Source: an uncultured Phascolarctobacterium sp.
GTDB taxonomy: Bacteria > Bacillota > Negativicutes > Acidaminococcales > Acidaminococcaceae
Assembly: GCA_900544795.1 (NCBI GenBank)
Contig: UQWM01000007.1
Coordinates: forward strand, 1-64,000
DNA: 64,000 nt
Reading direction: 5' to 3'
Of the stretch, positions 43,397 to 52,456 are shown in pieces; within the stretch, counting starts at the first letter, position 1, and the number at the start of each line of letters is the position of its first letter. The translations under genes were made by a program, and so were the position numbers. A model generated the notes under the pieces. The model was not told the DNA's origin, did not search any database, and saw nothing but the letters and a program-made list of their open reading frames with translations.

Positions 43397-46300
43397 TTAG
43401 AAGCTAAATCTTACATTAGCCATCAGGCGGTTTGCTTTAACGCTGTCGCCTTTTTGGTATTCATAGCCCAGTCCGAAAGCAATATTAGCTTTTTCTGCTT
43501 CCAGTGCGAACCGGCCAACAAAGCTACCGCTGTCTGCTACATTAAAGCCAAACCCATCGCTGGCGCCGTTCAGGCTGACAGTTTGTTTAGTATCACGGTC
43601 GCCCGCTGTCCAAACATAACCGGCTTCTACTAACGGACGGATAGTCCAGTCGCCTGCTTTAGTTTCGTAGCTGTAAGTTACGCCAACCGGCAGCAGCCAC
43701 ATATTCTGGTCGTCAGCATTGTAGTGCATGCCCAGGCTGTTGCTGTAGTCGCCTACGCCAAGGTGCAGATAACGCAAGCCTGCGTACGGCACCAGTTTAC
43801 CTGCGCCCATATCGTAAGCTTTTTCGGCTTTCACGCCCATGCTGAAAGCATCAGACTTCGGCGAAGCGGTGATTTTAGTGCCGCTGTTGTTTTGAGTAAT
43901 ATCGTTTTTGCCATGCAGATAGCTGATATCGCCCAGCACGCTGCTATCGCCGTTGTTGATGCGGCCATACAGGCTCAGGCCGTAGTATTCGGCATCGTTT
44001 TTAGTAGTTACGCTGTTACCGATGCTGTCTACGTCACCTTTAGCATAGCTTAAAGCCACACCGGCAGTTGCTTTGCCTTTGTTATAGAAGTCGCCGCCGA
44101 CTACGATACCGTTATATTTCATATCGTAGCTGCCGCTCATGCCGCCCATTTCCATATCGCGGACTTCTTCTTTGCTGTGGATGTAATGAGCCCAAATGTC
44201 CTTATCGGCTTCCGCATGGTTAGCCAGCGACAAATGTTTGCTGACGGCATCGGTCATGATATTGCTTATGCTGTAGGTACCACGGCTAACGCCTGCCAGC
44301 TCGCCCATGTTGGCAACGCTGTTGAGAGCATTGACTGCGTCGGCGTCGGTAGCATTGTATTTGCTGCTGACTGCGTTGTTGAAGAAGTTTTGTGCAGCAT
44401 CTGCTTTATCGCCAGCCAAAGAAGCATCGACGACATTGCCGATAACAACTTGATCGTTAAAGACTTGGTTGACCTTTTGCAGTGCAGCAGTAACGTCAAA
44501 TGCGTTATTGTCTGTTGTTGCATCACCTGTAAATTTCAGCAGTTTGTTATCGGAGATGATATTCTCATCTTGCCAAACAGTGCCAGTATTCAAACTGGTG
44601 CCAGCTAAAATCTTATATTCCTCACCTTTTTTCGCACCGTCGATGTAAAGTTTGGCCTCGTCACCAACCGTAACACCACCGGTCACGCCGCTGATAGCAG
44701 CTGTTCCCGTAACGGCAGTGCCATCTACCATCAAAACAGACCCGTTATTGAAGGTAACCGAGTTATCGTTTACGCTAGTACCGCTAACAGCAGTGGGGTC
44801 AACATACAAGCCGCCTTCGGTGCCACCGGTAGCTTTTAAGGTTATAGGTGAAGCCACATAAACTGCTGCCAAAGTATCACTGTCATTCCAGGTCAGACCG
44901 GATTTAGCAAAAACTTCACGTGCTTTGCCTTTATCGTCAGTCCCCAAAGACAAAGTTGAGTTTTGACCAACGATGAGCTTGCCGTCTACATCATCATCGG
45001 CAACAGTTACTTCTGTGCCCTGATCCTGAGTAGCGCCGTCTTTCCAGATCGGATCGAGGAACAAAGTGCCGCCATTGAGCGCCAGATTCGCTACAGCTAC
45101 TTTGGCTGCCTGATCTTCAGCGCCCAGATTTAAAGTCGCACCGGCTGCCGCAGTTAAAGTACCTACCTGTGCCGCGCCGGTCAAAGTAGAAGCGCCCGTA
45201 GTAACGGTAACATCCGACGTTAATACGCCGTTGCCTACGTTTACAGTACCGCCTGCAAGCGTTACACCTTTAGTAACTTCCAAATTGCCATTAACAACAT
45301 TTACTGTACTACTGTCATTAACAGTGATGCTGCCGGTCAGCTTATTATCAGTCTGCGGTGCGGTAAAAGCACCAATATTGAGCGTACCGGCCGTTTCTGT
45401 AGCTGTACCGATAGCACTTTCTGTGCCGATGACCAGTTTGACGCCATCATCAGTAGTTGTACCACCCACAGTTACCAAGTCGCCGCCTTTGCTGCCGCCC
45501 AAATTCAATGTTTCATTGTTGGTCAGCACTACGCCGGTAGACTCTGCACCCAAATCAAGCTGCGCAGCACTGAAGCCATTAGCTACAGTTTTAGAATCTT
45601 TATCGATAGTCACGCTGCCTGCTGTAGTACTCTCACCGTCACCATGATTAAGAGTCGTCCCAATCAAAATATTTTTGCTGTCGTCTCTTACTACAACTTC
45701 GTCCAGCAAAATATCATCGCCAAGACCAGCAGCCTGATCGATGCTGATCTCATCTTTGACCTCGCCGCCTTCGACCAGTTTGCCGCTCATAAGGATATTG
45801 GTTTTACTGTCGGCAGTTTTTAAAGCGCCGCTTGCAGACGTAACATAATCCAAAGTATATTCAGCGTCAGTCAACTTTAAAGTACCGCTGTCGAAAACTA
45901 CCTTGTCTTTGGCATTCTCATTAACTGCATTATTTGTTAAATCATTTGCAGTCAGTTTGGTATCGTCGACAGTGAATACCTGCCCAGCTACAGTTTCCAA
46001 AATACCGTTGCCTTTAAGTGTCAAAGTACCTGCACCTGTAAGAGCGGTAGCAAGGTCTGCCGCTTTAAATGTAGCGCCGGTAAGGTTGACGTTGCTGCCA
46101 TCGGCAATATTCAGCGAGCCGTCCATAATGCCGCTGGTCAGGTTAATAATACCATTAGTAGAAGTAGTAAAGCTTGTTTTGCTGCTGTCAAAAGTTATGG
46201 TGCCGCCTACATTGATCTCTCCTTCATTTTGAGCAGTAATTTTACCTGCTATGCTGCCTCCGTCGGCAAAATCGATATTGATTTTACCGCCTTGGGTAGA

Positions 46301-48247
46301 CTTGTTCTCTTTATCCTGCGCGGCCGCAATAATATCTACATACTCTAAGCTGGATCCTTTCCCGCCTGTGATAGTAACCGCACTGTCATCAGCAGCATTG
46401 ATTTCTTTACCGGATGCTGTAACCTTAGCGCCTGACACGTCGATTGTTATTCCGGAAGTATTATTTTGCATATCTTTATTATAGCTGGCGATGCTGCCTT
46501 TAATAGTAACAGCTTCACTTGCTTTAACATTTACTTCGCCTCTGGTATTACCGGAAATAGCTTTAGCATCAGCGTTTTCTGCCAAAATTTCAATTGTCTT
46601 GGCTTCAATCGACACGATACCCATTGCTTTATCATTTGAATGATTACGGGCATAGACTACTCCCATAGTAGAATCGGCACCGGTAGTCAGCGTTACCTTA
46701 TTGGTTGCCTTAATCAGCACATTACCATCCTGACCTGTAACAGCCGCTTCTTTCTCAGAACGTGCAGTTAAATTGTCAGTTGTAATATCAATAACAGGTG
46801 CTAAGGCGGAGCTAATGCTTTCTCCATCACCTACCCAAGTAATGGCCGCCTGGATTGCCGAAACTTTTTCCGATGTAGCATTAACATTACCCGCTTGGAT
46901 TTTAATAGTAGCTGCTGAACGATCTCCCTTCTGATCGACTATAGCTCTGATACCTCTGGAAAAATCTTGATTTTTATCGCCTGTACCATTAGCAGTTAAA
47001 GTGCCAGTACCCAGATCTACTGTGAGTTGACCACCATTTTTAGCCAATAAATTACCAGTAAGAGTTGCAGCCGTAACGTTCGAGGTTCCATCCGTAGCCA
47101 AAATGTCGCCGGTATAAGTTTCTTCGACATTCAACGCACCTTTTTTCAAAGTAACGCTGCCGTTGGTAGCGTCGATATTGTTAGCGTTTACAGTGCCGCC
47201 ATCTACTATGATTTCGCCTGTAGCAGGATTAGCAAGTGTATATTCTTCTTCAGTTCCATTAGGAGCAATCGCTGTTATTGTTTGGGGTATCTTATCTAAC
47301 GTAACATCCGCTATATTTAAAATGCCGCCATTAACAGTAACTGTATTTTTAACAGTCCAGTCTTTATTGACATTCATCGTGCCATCTGCAACATTTAGAG
47401 TACCATAATATTTATTAAGATCGCTGTTGATGGTTAAAGTTCCAACGCCGGTTTTACTTAATTCAGCATACTTGTTGCCGTCTGTAATATTTAAAGGAAT
47501 AGCACTAGCAATAGAATCCATATTGCCAGTAGCATCAGCATTGCCAATAGTCAGGGTTGCTCCATCGGCCACAGAAAATTCAGCAGAAGCATTTCTGTCC
47601 AAGAACATAAAACCGCCGCTGGATTGGGCCAAGGCACCATAAGTATTAGCATACCATACATCAGCGCCATTACCCACTACGTCATTACCGGCATAAGTAA
47701 TATTTTTAGTAGCGATAATTTTTGCTTCTGTCGGGAACTTATTACTTCCATTTATAGTAGCATCAAGATAAATAGCACCGCCTGCCGCAAAGGCCTTGCC
47801 TGTAGAAGTTTCTACGGTATTGTTATGGAAATCTACATCAGTCAATGTCAGTTTTGAACCTTTAATAACCATGGCCCCACCTAGAGCCCCACTACCAATA
47901 TCTTGTTTCTCAGATGTTGTTACTGCTTTATTAAAAGCAAAAGTTGAATCACTGATAGTTACAGTAAGCTGTTTACTGGCACTATAGGTTGATAAAGCAC
48001 CACCAGCAGGACCATCAGCATCTTCATTCGTGTTATGTTGATATGTACTACCACTGATCGTTAAATCTTCACGTTGAAGGTTACCCCAACCTGAATGTTG
48101 CTGGTTCTCAACAGTTTGACCAATAAACTCCGCCGCCAGCGCTTCGCCCATCGGCAAGCCGACGCTCAGCACCCCTGCCGCCAACAATGAACATAAAACC
48201 TTCTTTGTCAAATCCTTCTGTCTACTTGCTTTTTTCGACATACTCAT
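43397..48247 (-). CDS. Large type V autotransporter (outer-membrane adhesin-like)
   Basis: A 1616-residue surface protein. A signal peptide with a charged front (MSMSKKASRQKDLTKK) and hydrophobic core ends at ALAA. The passenger (about 42-1340) is a repetitive parallel beta-helix rich in Gly, Thr, Asn and Asp, beginning with pectin-lyase-like GGALSTYS and GGAMVIKG/GGAIYLDA turns. The last about 270 residues form an autotransporter barrel (KDIWAHYIHSKEEVRDMEMGG onward) ending in NVRFSF with the terminal Phe recognised by BAM. AAGGA lies nine bases before the ATG at 48247; TTG one codon earlier and ATG two codons later are alternatives. The binding target is unknown. Confidence 0.92.
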   Translation of the reverse strand: MSMSKKASRQKDLTKKVLCSLLAAGVLSVGLPMGEALAAEFIGQTVENQQHSGWGNLQREDLTISGSTYQHNTNEDADGPAGGALSTYSASKQLTVTISDSTFAFNKAVTTSEKQDIGSGALGGAMVIKGSKLTLTDVDFHNNTVETSTGKAFAAGGAIYLDATINGSNKFPTEAKIIATKNITYAGNDVVGNGADVWYANTYGALAQSSGGFMFLDRNASAEFSVADGATLTIGNADATGNMDSIASAIPLNITDGNKYAELSKTGVGTLTINSDLNKYYGTLNVADGTMNVNKDWTVKNTVTVNGGILNIADVTLDKIPQTITAIAPNGTEEEYTLANPATGEIIVDGGTVNANNIDATNGSVTLKKGALNVEETYTGDILATDGTSNVTAATLTGNLLAKNGGQLTVDLGTGTLTANGTGDKNQDFSRGIRAIVDQKGDRSAATIKIQAGNVNATSEKVSAIQAAITWVGDGESISSALAPVIDITTDNLTARSEKEAAVTGQDGNVLIKATNKVTLTTGADSTMGVVYARNHSNDKAMGIVSIEAKTIEILAENADAKAISGNTRGEVNVKASEAVTIKGSIASYNKDMQNNTSGITIDVSGAKVTASGKEINAADDSAVTITGGKGSSLEYVDIIAAAQDKENKSTQGGKINIDFADGGSIAGKITAQNEGEINVGGTITFDSSKTSFTTSTNGIINLTSGIMDGSLNIADGSNVNLTGATFKAADLATALTGAGTLTLKGNGILETVAGQVFTVDDTKLTANDLTNNAVNENAKDKVVFDSGTLKLTDAEYTLDYVTSASGALKTADSKTNILMSGKLVEGGEVKDEISIDQAAGLGDDILLDEVVVRDDSKNILIGTTLNHGDGESTTAGSVTIDKDSKTVANGFSAAQLDLGAESTGVVLTNNETLNLGGSKGGDLVTVGGTTTDDGVKLVIGTESAIGTATETAGTLNIGAFTAPQTDNKLTGSITVNDSSTVNVVNGNLEVTKGVTLAGGTVNVGNGVLTSDVTVTTGASTLTGAAQVGTLTAAAGATLNLGAEDQAAKVAVANLALNGGTLFLDPIWKDGATQDQGTEVTVADDDVDGKLIVGQNSTLSLGTDDKGKAREVFAKSGLTWNDSDTLAAVYVASPITLKATGGTEGGLYVDPTAVSGTSVNDNSVTFNNGSVLMVDGTAVTGTAAISGVTGGVTVGDEAKLYIDGAKKGEEYKILAGTSLNTGTVWQDENIISDNKLLKFTGDATTDNNAFDVTAALQKVNQVFNDQVVIGNVVDASLAGDKADAAQNFFNNAVSSKYNATDADAVNALNSVANMGELAGVSRGTYSISNIMTDAVSKHLSLANHAEADKDIWAHYIHSKEEVRDMEMGGMSGSYDMKYNGIVVGGDFYNKGKATAGVALSYAKGDVDSIGNSVTTKNDAEYYGLSLYGRINNGDSSVLGDISYLHGKNDITQNNSGTKITASPKSDAFSMGVKAEKAYDMGAGKLVPYAGLRYLHLGVGDYSNSLGMHYNADDQNMWLLPVGVTYSYETKAGDWTIRPLVEAGYVWTAGDRDTKQTVSLNGASDGFGFNVADSGSFVGRFALEAEKANIAFGLGYEYQKGDSVKANRLMANVRFSF

Positions 48248-48438
48248 CAACTTCTTTCCTTATTTTTTGTAAATCCATCTTCCTGTGGTCTAAAGTAAAA
48301 ATCAAATTTTACGTAAGCATCCACCCCTTTTCGCTTTGCTTTTATTGCTATTATTTAATTATTTTAAATACATCCTTGTATCACCATTTGGTTTTTCGAT
48401 GTTTTTGATGCTTTAGAACATATTCTTTTGTTGAACAT

Positions 48439-48466
48439 ATTTTAGCACATCTGTACCCCCCCGCAA
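48439..48466 (-). promoter_or_regulatory. Candidate autotransporter promoter containing a G7 tract
   Basis: On the minus strand an extended -10, TGCTAAAAT (hexamer 48439-48444), is preceded at 16 bases by TTGCGG (48461-48466). A run of seven G (48456-48462) lies within that spacer and the end of the -35. The leader would be about 185 bases. The -35 matches only three of six positions. Confidence 0.45.
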
Positions 48467-48546
48467 GACCAATTGGTTAAAAATGAATCAAACTTTATGC
48501 GTCCTTGCCCTTCCTTTGGCACTTGTCTTACTTTTAAACAACGAAA

Positions 48547-48572
48547 AACACCAACTGCAAGCAGTTGGTGTT
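48547..48572 (-). terminator. Terminator of speD-speE
   Basis: A perfect 12-bp stem (48547-48558 with 48561-48572, core ACACCAACTGC) followed by TTTTCGTTG on the minus strand, 82 bases past speE. Confidence 0.85.
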
Positions 48573-48653
48573 AAGTTTAATGTTATAGCGTATTTTAAAT
48601 TTTCGCCCAAAAACAGCGTAGCTTGGGGCAGCGTTTTTTCAGCAAGACTGTGT

Positions 48654-49514
48654 TTACTCTTCTTTTTTCAGTTCGTCCTGCACATAGTTGGGCAACGCAA
48701 AGGCGCCAATGTGCACTCCGGGGTTATAGTAACGATTTTGCAGGCCAAATTCTGCCCAGCGTTCAAAATTGGCATCTTTAACAGGGTCAAGGCCTTTCGA
48801 TGCAAAACCAAACAGCCAGTGCCCGGAAGAATATGTGGGCATATAAAATTGATAAACTGTCGCTATGGGGAAAGCCGCCGCCAGTTTTTTGTGGGCACGG
48901 CGCATCTCGTGGGCATATGCCTTGTAATAAGGCGATTCATGCTGATTGATCAATATACCCTGCTCATTCAGCGCCCTGTAGCAATTTTTATAAAATTCTG
49001 TGGTAAACAGCCCTTCACCGGGTCCGATAGGGTCTGTAGAATCTACAAGGATCAGGTCATAAGCTCCGGCAGGAGCTTCCTGCACAAATTTCAACCCGTC
49101 GCCAAAAATCAAATTGATGCGGGGATCGTTATCCAGGGCACAGGCTGTCTGCGGAAAATATTTTTGACACAGACGCACGACCATTTCATCTATTTCGACC
49201 ATATCGACCTGTTCCACCGTTTTAAAACGGCAGATCTCACGAGCCGTACCTCCGTCACCGCCGCCAATGATCAGCACCTTTTTGATATCGGGGTTAACTG
49301 CCATCGGTACATTGGTGATCATTTCGTGATAAATAAATTCATCTTTTTCGGTTATCATAATCAGCCCATCCAGGGTGAAAAATTTACCGAATGATTCAGA
49401 ATCAAAAAAATCTATTTTTTGAAACGGCGTTTGCTCGCTGTATAATTGCTCTTTAACCAAAATTGAAAGTTTGGCGTCGGGAGCATGAAACTCAGAAAAC
49501 CATAAATCCAGCAT
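48654..49514 (-). CDS. speE: Spermidine synthase (polyamine aminopropyltransferase)
   Basis: A 286-residue SpeE that transfers an aminopropyl group from decarboxylated SAM to putrescine. The N-terminal beta domain is followed by a Rossmann-like core: LIMITEKDEFIYHEMITNVP, VLIIGGGDGGTAREICRF, VDMVEIDEMVV and LILVDSTDPIGPGEGLFTTEFY, which holds the catalytic Asp. It lies 13 bases after speD on the same transcript. Confidence 0.96.
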   Translation of the reverse strand: MLDLWFSEFHAPDAKLSILVKEQLYSEQTPFQKIDFFDSESFGKFFTLDGLIMITEKDEFIYHEMITNVPMAVNPDIKKVLIIGGGDGGTAREICRFKTVEQVDMVEIDEMVVRLCQKYFPQTACALDNDPRINLIFGDGLKFVQEAPAGAYDLILVDSTDPIGPGEGLFTTEFYKNCYRALNEQGILINQHESPYYKAYAHEMRRAHKKLAAAFPIATVYQFYMPTYSSGHWLFGFASKGLDPVKDANFERWAEFGLQNRYYNPGVHIGAFALPNYVQDELKKEE

Positions 49515-49527
49515 TTCTTACTCCTCC

Positions 49528-50343
49528 TTAAAGGTTGATACGATCCATATTTTTGCCATAGAATATCTCGTCCATTTCGTGACGCAGTTTTGCTTCGATG
49601 CGTTTTACTTCGCCGGGATGCAGCTGGTCTTTGCTAAACCCGAACAGATAATTGTCCAAATCAAAGTCTTTGATTTTGCATTTGGTATGAAAAATATTTT
49701 CCTGATAAACATTCACGTCTATCATCTGGTAATGTTCTTTGACCAACTCTGGGATATAATCTTGAATTGAAGTGATATTATGGTCTATAAACAGTTTGTG
49801 ACCTGTGATATCTCGTGTAAAACCACGCACACGGTAATCGATCGTCATAATGTCAGTATCGAAACTGTGGATCAAGTAGTTAAGTGCTTTCAGCGGTGAG
49901 ATCTCACCACAGGTAGATACGTCGATATCGGCCCGAAAGGTGCTGATGCCACCGATAGGATTGTATTCCGGATAGGTATGCACCGTAATGTGGCTTTTAT
50001 CGAGATGGGCCAAAACTGTTTCCGGTAAAGGTCCCGGAGCGGAACTTTTATCTTCAGCGTCGCCATGATTCAAACAGCCTTCGGCTATGAGAATGGTGAC
50101 ACTGGCGCCCTGCGGCTCGTAGTCCTGCTTGGCGATGTTTAAAATGTTGGCTCCGATAATGTTGGAAACATTTGTCAGTATTTCCGTAAGACGGTCGGCG
50201 TTGTACTGCTCGTCGATATATTGCAGGTAGGCCTCCCTGTCTGCTACCGTCTTAGTGTAGCAAATGTCATACATGTTAAAGCTCAGGCTTTTAGTAAGAT
50301 TGTTGAAACCATGCAGCTTTAATCTCTTTACCTCTTTCTCCAA
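49528..50343 (-). CDS. speD: S-adenosylmethionine decarboxylase (E. coli type)
   Basis: A 271-residue SpeD proenzyme of the larger, E. coli-type class, not the short Bacillus type. It self-cleaves before Ser117 in HLDKSHITVHTYPE to form the pyruvoyl group. RLKLHGFNNLTKSLSF, GANILNIAKQDYEPQGASVTIL and TIDYRVRGFTRDI are near-identical to the enterobacterial pattern. The frame opens with TTG at 50343 right after an in-frame stop; AAGGAG is about 13 bases upstream. It supplies decarboxylated SAM to SpeE. Confidence 0.94.
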   Translation of the reverse strand: MEKEVKRLKLHGFNNLTKSLSFNMYDICYTKTVADREAYLQYIDEQYNADRLTEILTNVSNIIGANILNIAKQDYEPQGASVTILIAEGCLNHGDAEDKSSAPGPLPETVLAHLDKSHITVHTYPEYNPIGGISTFRADIDVSTCGEISPLKALNYLIHSFDTDIMTIDYRVRGFTRDITGHKLFIDHNITSIQDYIPELVKEHYQMIDVNVYQENIFHTKCKIKDFDLDNYLFGFSKDQLHPGEVKRIEAKLRHEMDEIFYGKNMDRINL

Positions 50344-50443
50344 TTCAACAAATCAGCTCCTTGTAACCAGATTTATTGCAAAGTTTGCAATATGGATTGT
50401 TTTTATTATATAAGGAAACTCTCACAAAAACAATAAAATAAAA

Positions 50444-50473
50444 AAATACTTCCCACCTAAGTGAGAAGTATTT
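50444..50473 (-). terminator. Terminator of yajQ
   Basis: A 13-bp stem with one wobble (50444-50456 with 50461-50473) followed by a T-rich tail on the minus strand, 12 bases after the stop. Confidence 0.9.
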
Positions 50474-50484
50474 GAATTGTACTT

Positions 50485-50976
50485 TTAGCGCATATTGATA
50501 AATTGCAGATCGACACCGAAGTCGCCCGCTTTAAGGAGTTGGATAACTTCCTGCAGATCGTCTTTTTTTGCGCCGGCTACACGAACCTGATCATCCTGCA
50601 TTTGTGCAGTAACTTTCAGTTTAGACGCTTTGATAGCGGCTACGATCGCTTTGGCTTTTTCTTTGGGAATACCTTGCAGGATGGTGATGGTCTGGCGCAC
50701 GGTGCCTTTAGAAGCAGGCTCTATTTTGCCCAGTTCCAAACAGCGCAGCGGGATATCGCGCTTAGCCATTCTGGCACGCAGCATATCAACGATAGCACCC
50801 AGCTTATATTCGTCCTCGGCTGCCAGTTTAAGGCCTTTTTCATCTAATTCGATGCTGGCATCACTGCCACGGAAATCATAACGCTGAGCGATCTCCTTTT
50901 TCGTTTGATTGACCGCATTGTCCATTTCCTGCATATCGACTTGCGATACAACGTCAAAAGAACTGTCTTTAGCCAT
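50485..50976 (-). CDS. yajQ: YajQ family nucleotide-binding protein
   Basis: A 163-residue YajQ protein of standard length with two ferredoxin-like halves. Family marks are KDSSFDVVSQVDMQEMDNAVNQ at the start, IAQRYDFRGSDASIELDEKG and the C-terminal DFGVDLQFINMR. Members bind nucleotides, in some species cyclic-di-GMP; the role here is unknown. GGAG lies seven bases before the ATG. Monocistronic. Confidence 0.94.
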   Translation of the reverse strand: MAKDSSFDVVSQVDMQEMDNAVNQTKKEIAQRYDFRGSDASIELDEKGLKLAAEDEYKLGAIVDMLRARMAKRDIPLRCLELGKIEPASKGTVRQTITILQGIPKEKAKAIVAAIKASKLKVTAQMQDDQVRVAGAKKDDLQEVIQLLKAGDFGVDLQFINMR

Positions 50977-51036
50977 GATGTCACTCCATTCATTGTTTTG
51001 TTAATAGTATTATTTTAACATAAAATCAGGAGCTTG

Positions 51037-52296
51037 TCATTTCGTCAGCGTCACAGTGTCGATAAGGCCGCCGTTTTGACGCAGGCTGGTGACGGTGAGT
51101 TTGTTGTTGTCGGCGGTCAGCTTAAGGTAGTTGGGCTGCTCGAGCACGCCGTCAAAGGCCACTTCCTGCGGCTTGGACCGCGACCCGGCCCAGGTTTTGT
51201 CGCCGCTGCGGCCAGTAGAGATATAGATAGCTCCCTGCGCTGACACGCTGCCATTTTTAAAGGGCGCCGAACGCCCATAAGTGTGGTTGTGGGCCGAAAA
51301 GATCACATCCACATCATTGCGGTCAATAACTGGCATCAAAGCCAGTCCCAGGCTGTTAGGTCTGCCGTCCTGATAACGGAACAGGTTACGGTGTACCAGC
51401 ACCACCTTCCATTTTTTAGTGCTGGCAGCCAAATCTTGCTCCAGCCATTTTACCTGAAGTTCGATCAGGTCGGGCTGCCATTGGGCCAATTCTTCCAGTT
51501 GGGTATCGACAACGGCGAAATGCACATTGCCGTAATCATAGCTGTAGGCCTGCCCTTTAAGTCCTTCCGGCCCGTTGTCAGGCAGGTCGAACAGGTTTAG
51601 GTACAGTTCTCCGTTATAGGGCTTCCATTGCAGGGAATAATTTTCGTGGTTGCCGCTGATGGGCGCCACAGGGATCTGAGGCAGCAGGCTGGCAGCGCCG
51701 CGGAACCAGCTGCGCCACTGGCTGTATTGCTCACCGTTATCGACCAGATCGCCCATATTGATAAAAAAGGTAGCGGCCGGGTCGTGGCTGTAGGCATAGG
51801 CCGCCGTTTTACGCCACTCGTTATAATCAAGGCTCTGCGAATCGCCAAAAATCAAGGCCGTAAAAGCACCGCCTCCGTCTGTTTTAAACGTTTCCCATTT
51901 AGAAAATTCTTTGCCGCTGCCAACTCGGTATTCATAAGTTTTACCCGGCTCCAGTCCGGTCACAGTCACGCTTTGCTGGTATATCCTGCCGGCATCAGTC
52001 TGAAAGTCCGTAGCCTGCGCCGCTATTTTCTGAACTGCGCTGTCTGGCGCTTGTTCGGCATCTACCCGCAGGCGGTATTCCAGCCAGGCGCCACTTTCAG
52101 CCTTTTCGGTTTGCCACATCACCGTGCGCGACGTGCCGCTGTCGGTGTTTATCACCTGCCGCAGCTGCAAGGGCTCGTAGCGTGCAGGCTGCTCGGCCTC
52201 GCAATAGCTGCGCTGGTAAAAAAACATACCTGCGCCAACTATGATAAGCATCAGCGCCAACAGGACTGTTTTAGAAAAACCTTTGCTCCATTTCAT
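51037..52296 (-). CDS. Exported purple-acid-phosphatase-like metallophosphoesterase
   Basis: A 419-residue protein with an N-terminal signal anchor (TVLLALMLIIVGAGMFFY). A fibronectin-III-like domain (about 40-140, ending TVTGLEPGKTYEYRVGSG) precedes a calcineurin-like core with FGDSQS, NMGDLVDNGEQ, ISGNHENY, VLVHRN and SAHNHTYGRS, which together provide the metal ligands. It probably hydrolyses phosphomonoesters outside the cytoplasm. No link to the pst operon is seen in its promoter. It stands alone between yajQ and glnA. Confidence 0.9.
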   Translation of the reverse strand: MKWSKGFSKTVLLALMLIIVGAGMFFYQRSYCEAEQPARYEPLQLRQVINTDSGTSRTVMWQTEKAESGAWLEYRLRVDAEQAPDSAVQKIAAQATDFQTDAGRIYQQSVTVTGLEPGKTYEYRVGSGKEFSKWETFKTDGGGAFTALIFGDSQSLDYNEWRKTAAYAYSHDPAATFFINMGDLVDNGEQYSQWRSWFRGAASLLPQIPVAPISGNHENYSLQWKPYNGELYLNLFDLPDNGPEGLKGQAYSYDYGNVHFAVVDTQLEELAQWQPDLIELQVKWLEQDLAASTKKWKVVLVHRNLFRYQDGRPNSLGLALMPVIDRNDVDVIFSAHNHTYGRSAPFKNGSVSAQGAIYISTGRSGDKTWAGSRSKPQEVAFDGVLEQPNYLKLTADNNKLTVTSLRQNGGLIDTVTLTK

Positions 52297-52409
52297 CTGC
52301 TTCTCTCCCTCAATTAAGTCATCTATCCATCTAAGTATCTTGCTCTTTGTTTAAATTATATAGACCTTGCCTTAACTCCAGTCAAGTAAACATTTTGTGA
52401 AAAATAGCA

Positions 52410-52438
52410 GACCCGCCATGCTAAGCAGCAGGCGGGTC
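52410..52438 (-). terminator. Terminator of glnA
   Basis: An 8-bp perfect GC stem (52410-52417 with 52431-52438) with a 13-base loop and a nearby T5 run on the minus strand, after the glnA stop. Confidence 0.7.
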
Positions 52439-52456
52439 CAGAAATTTTAAATATTA

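Noticed and set aside
48483..49394. A 303-codon plus-strand frame
   Set aside because: Antisense to speE, which has all catalytic motifs; the antisense frame shows no domain.
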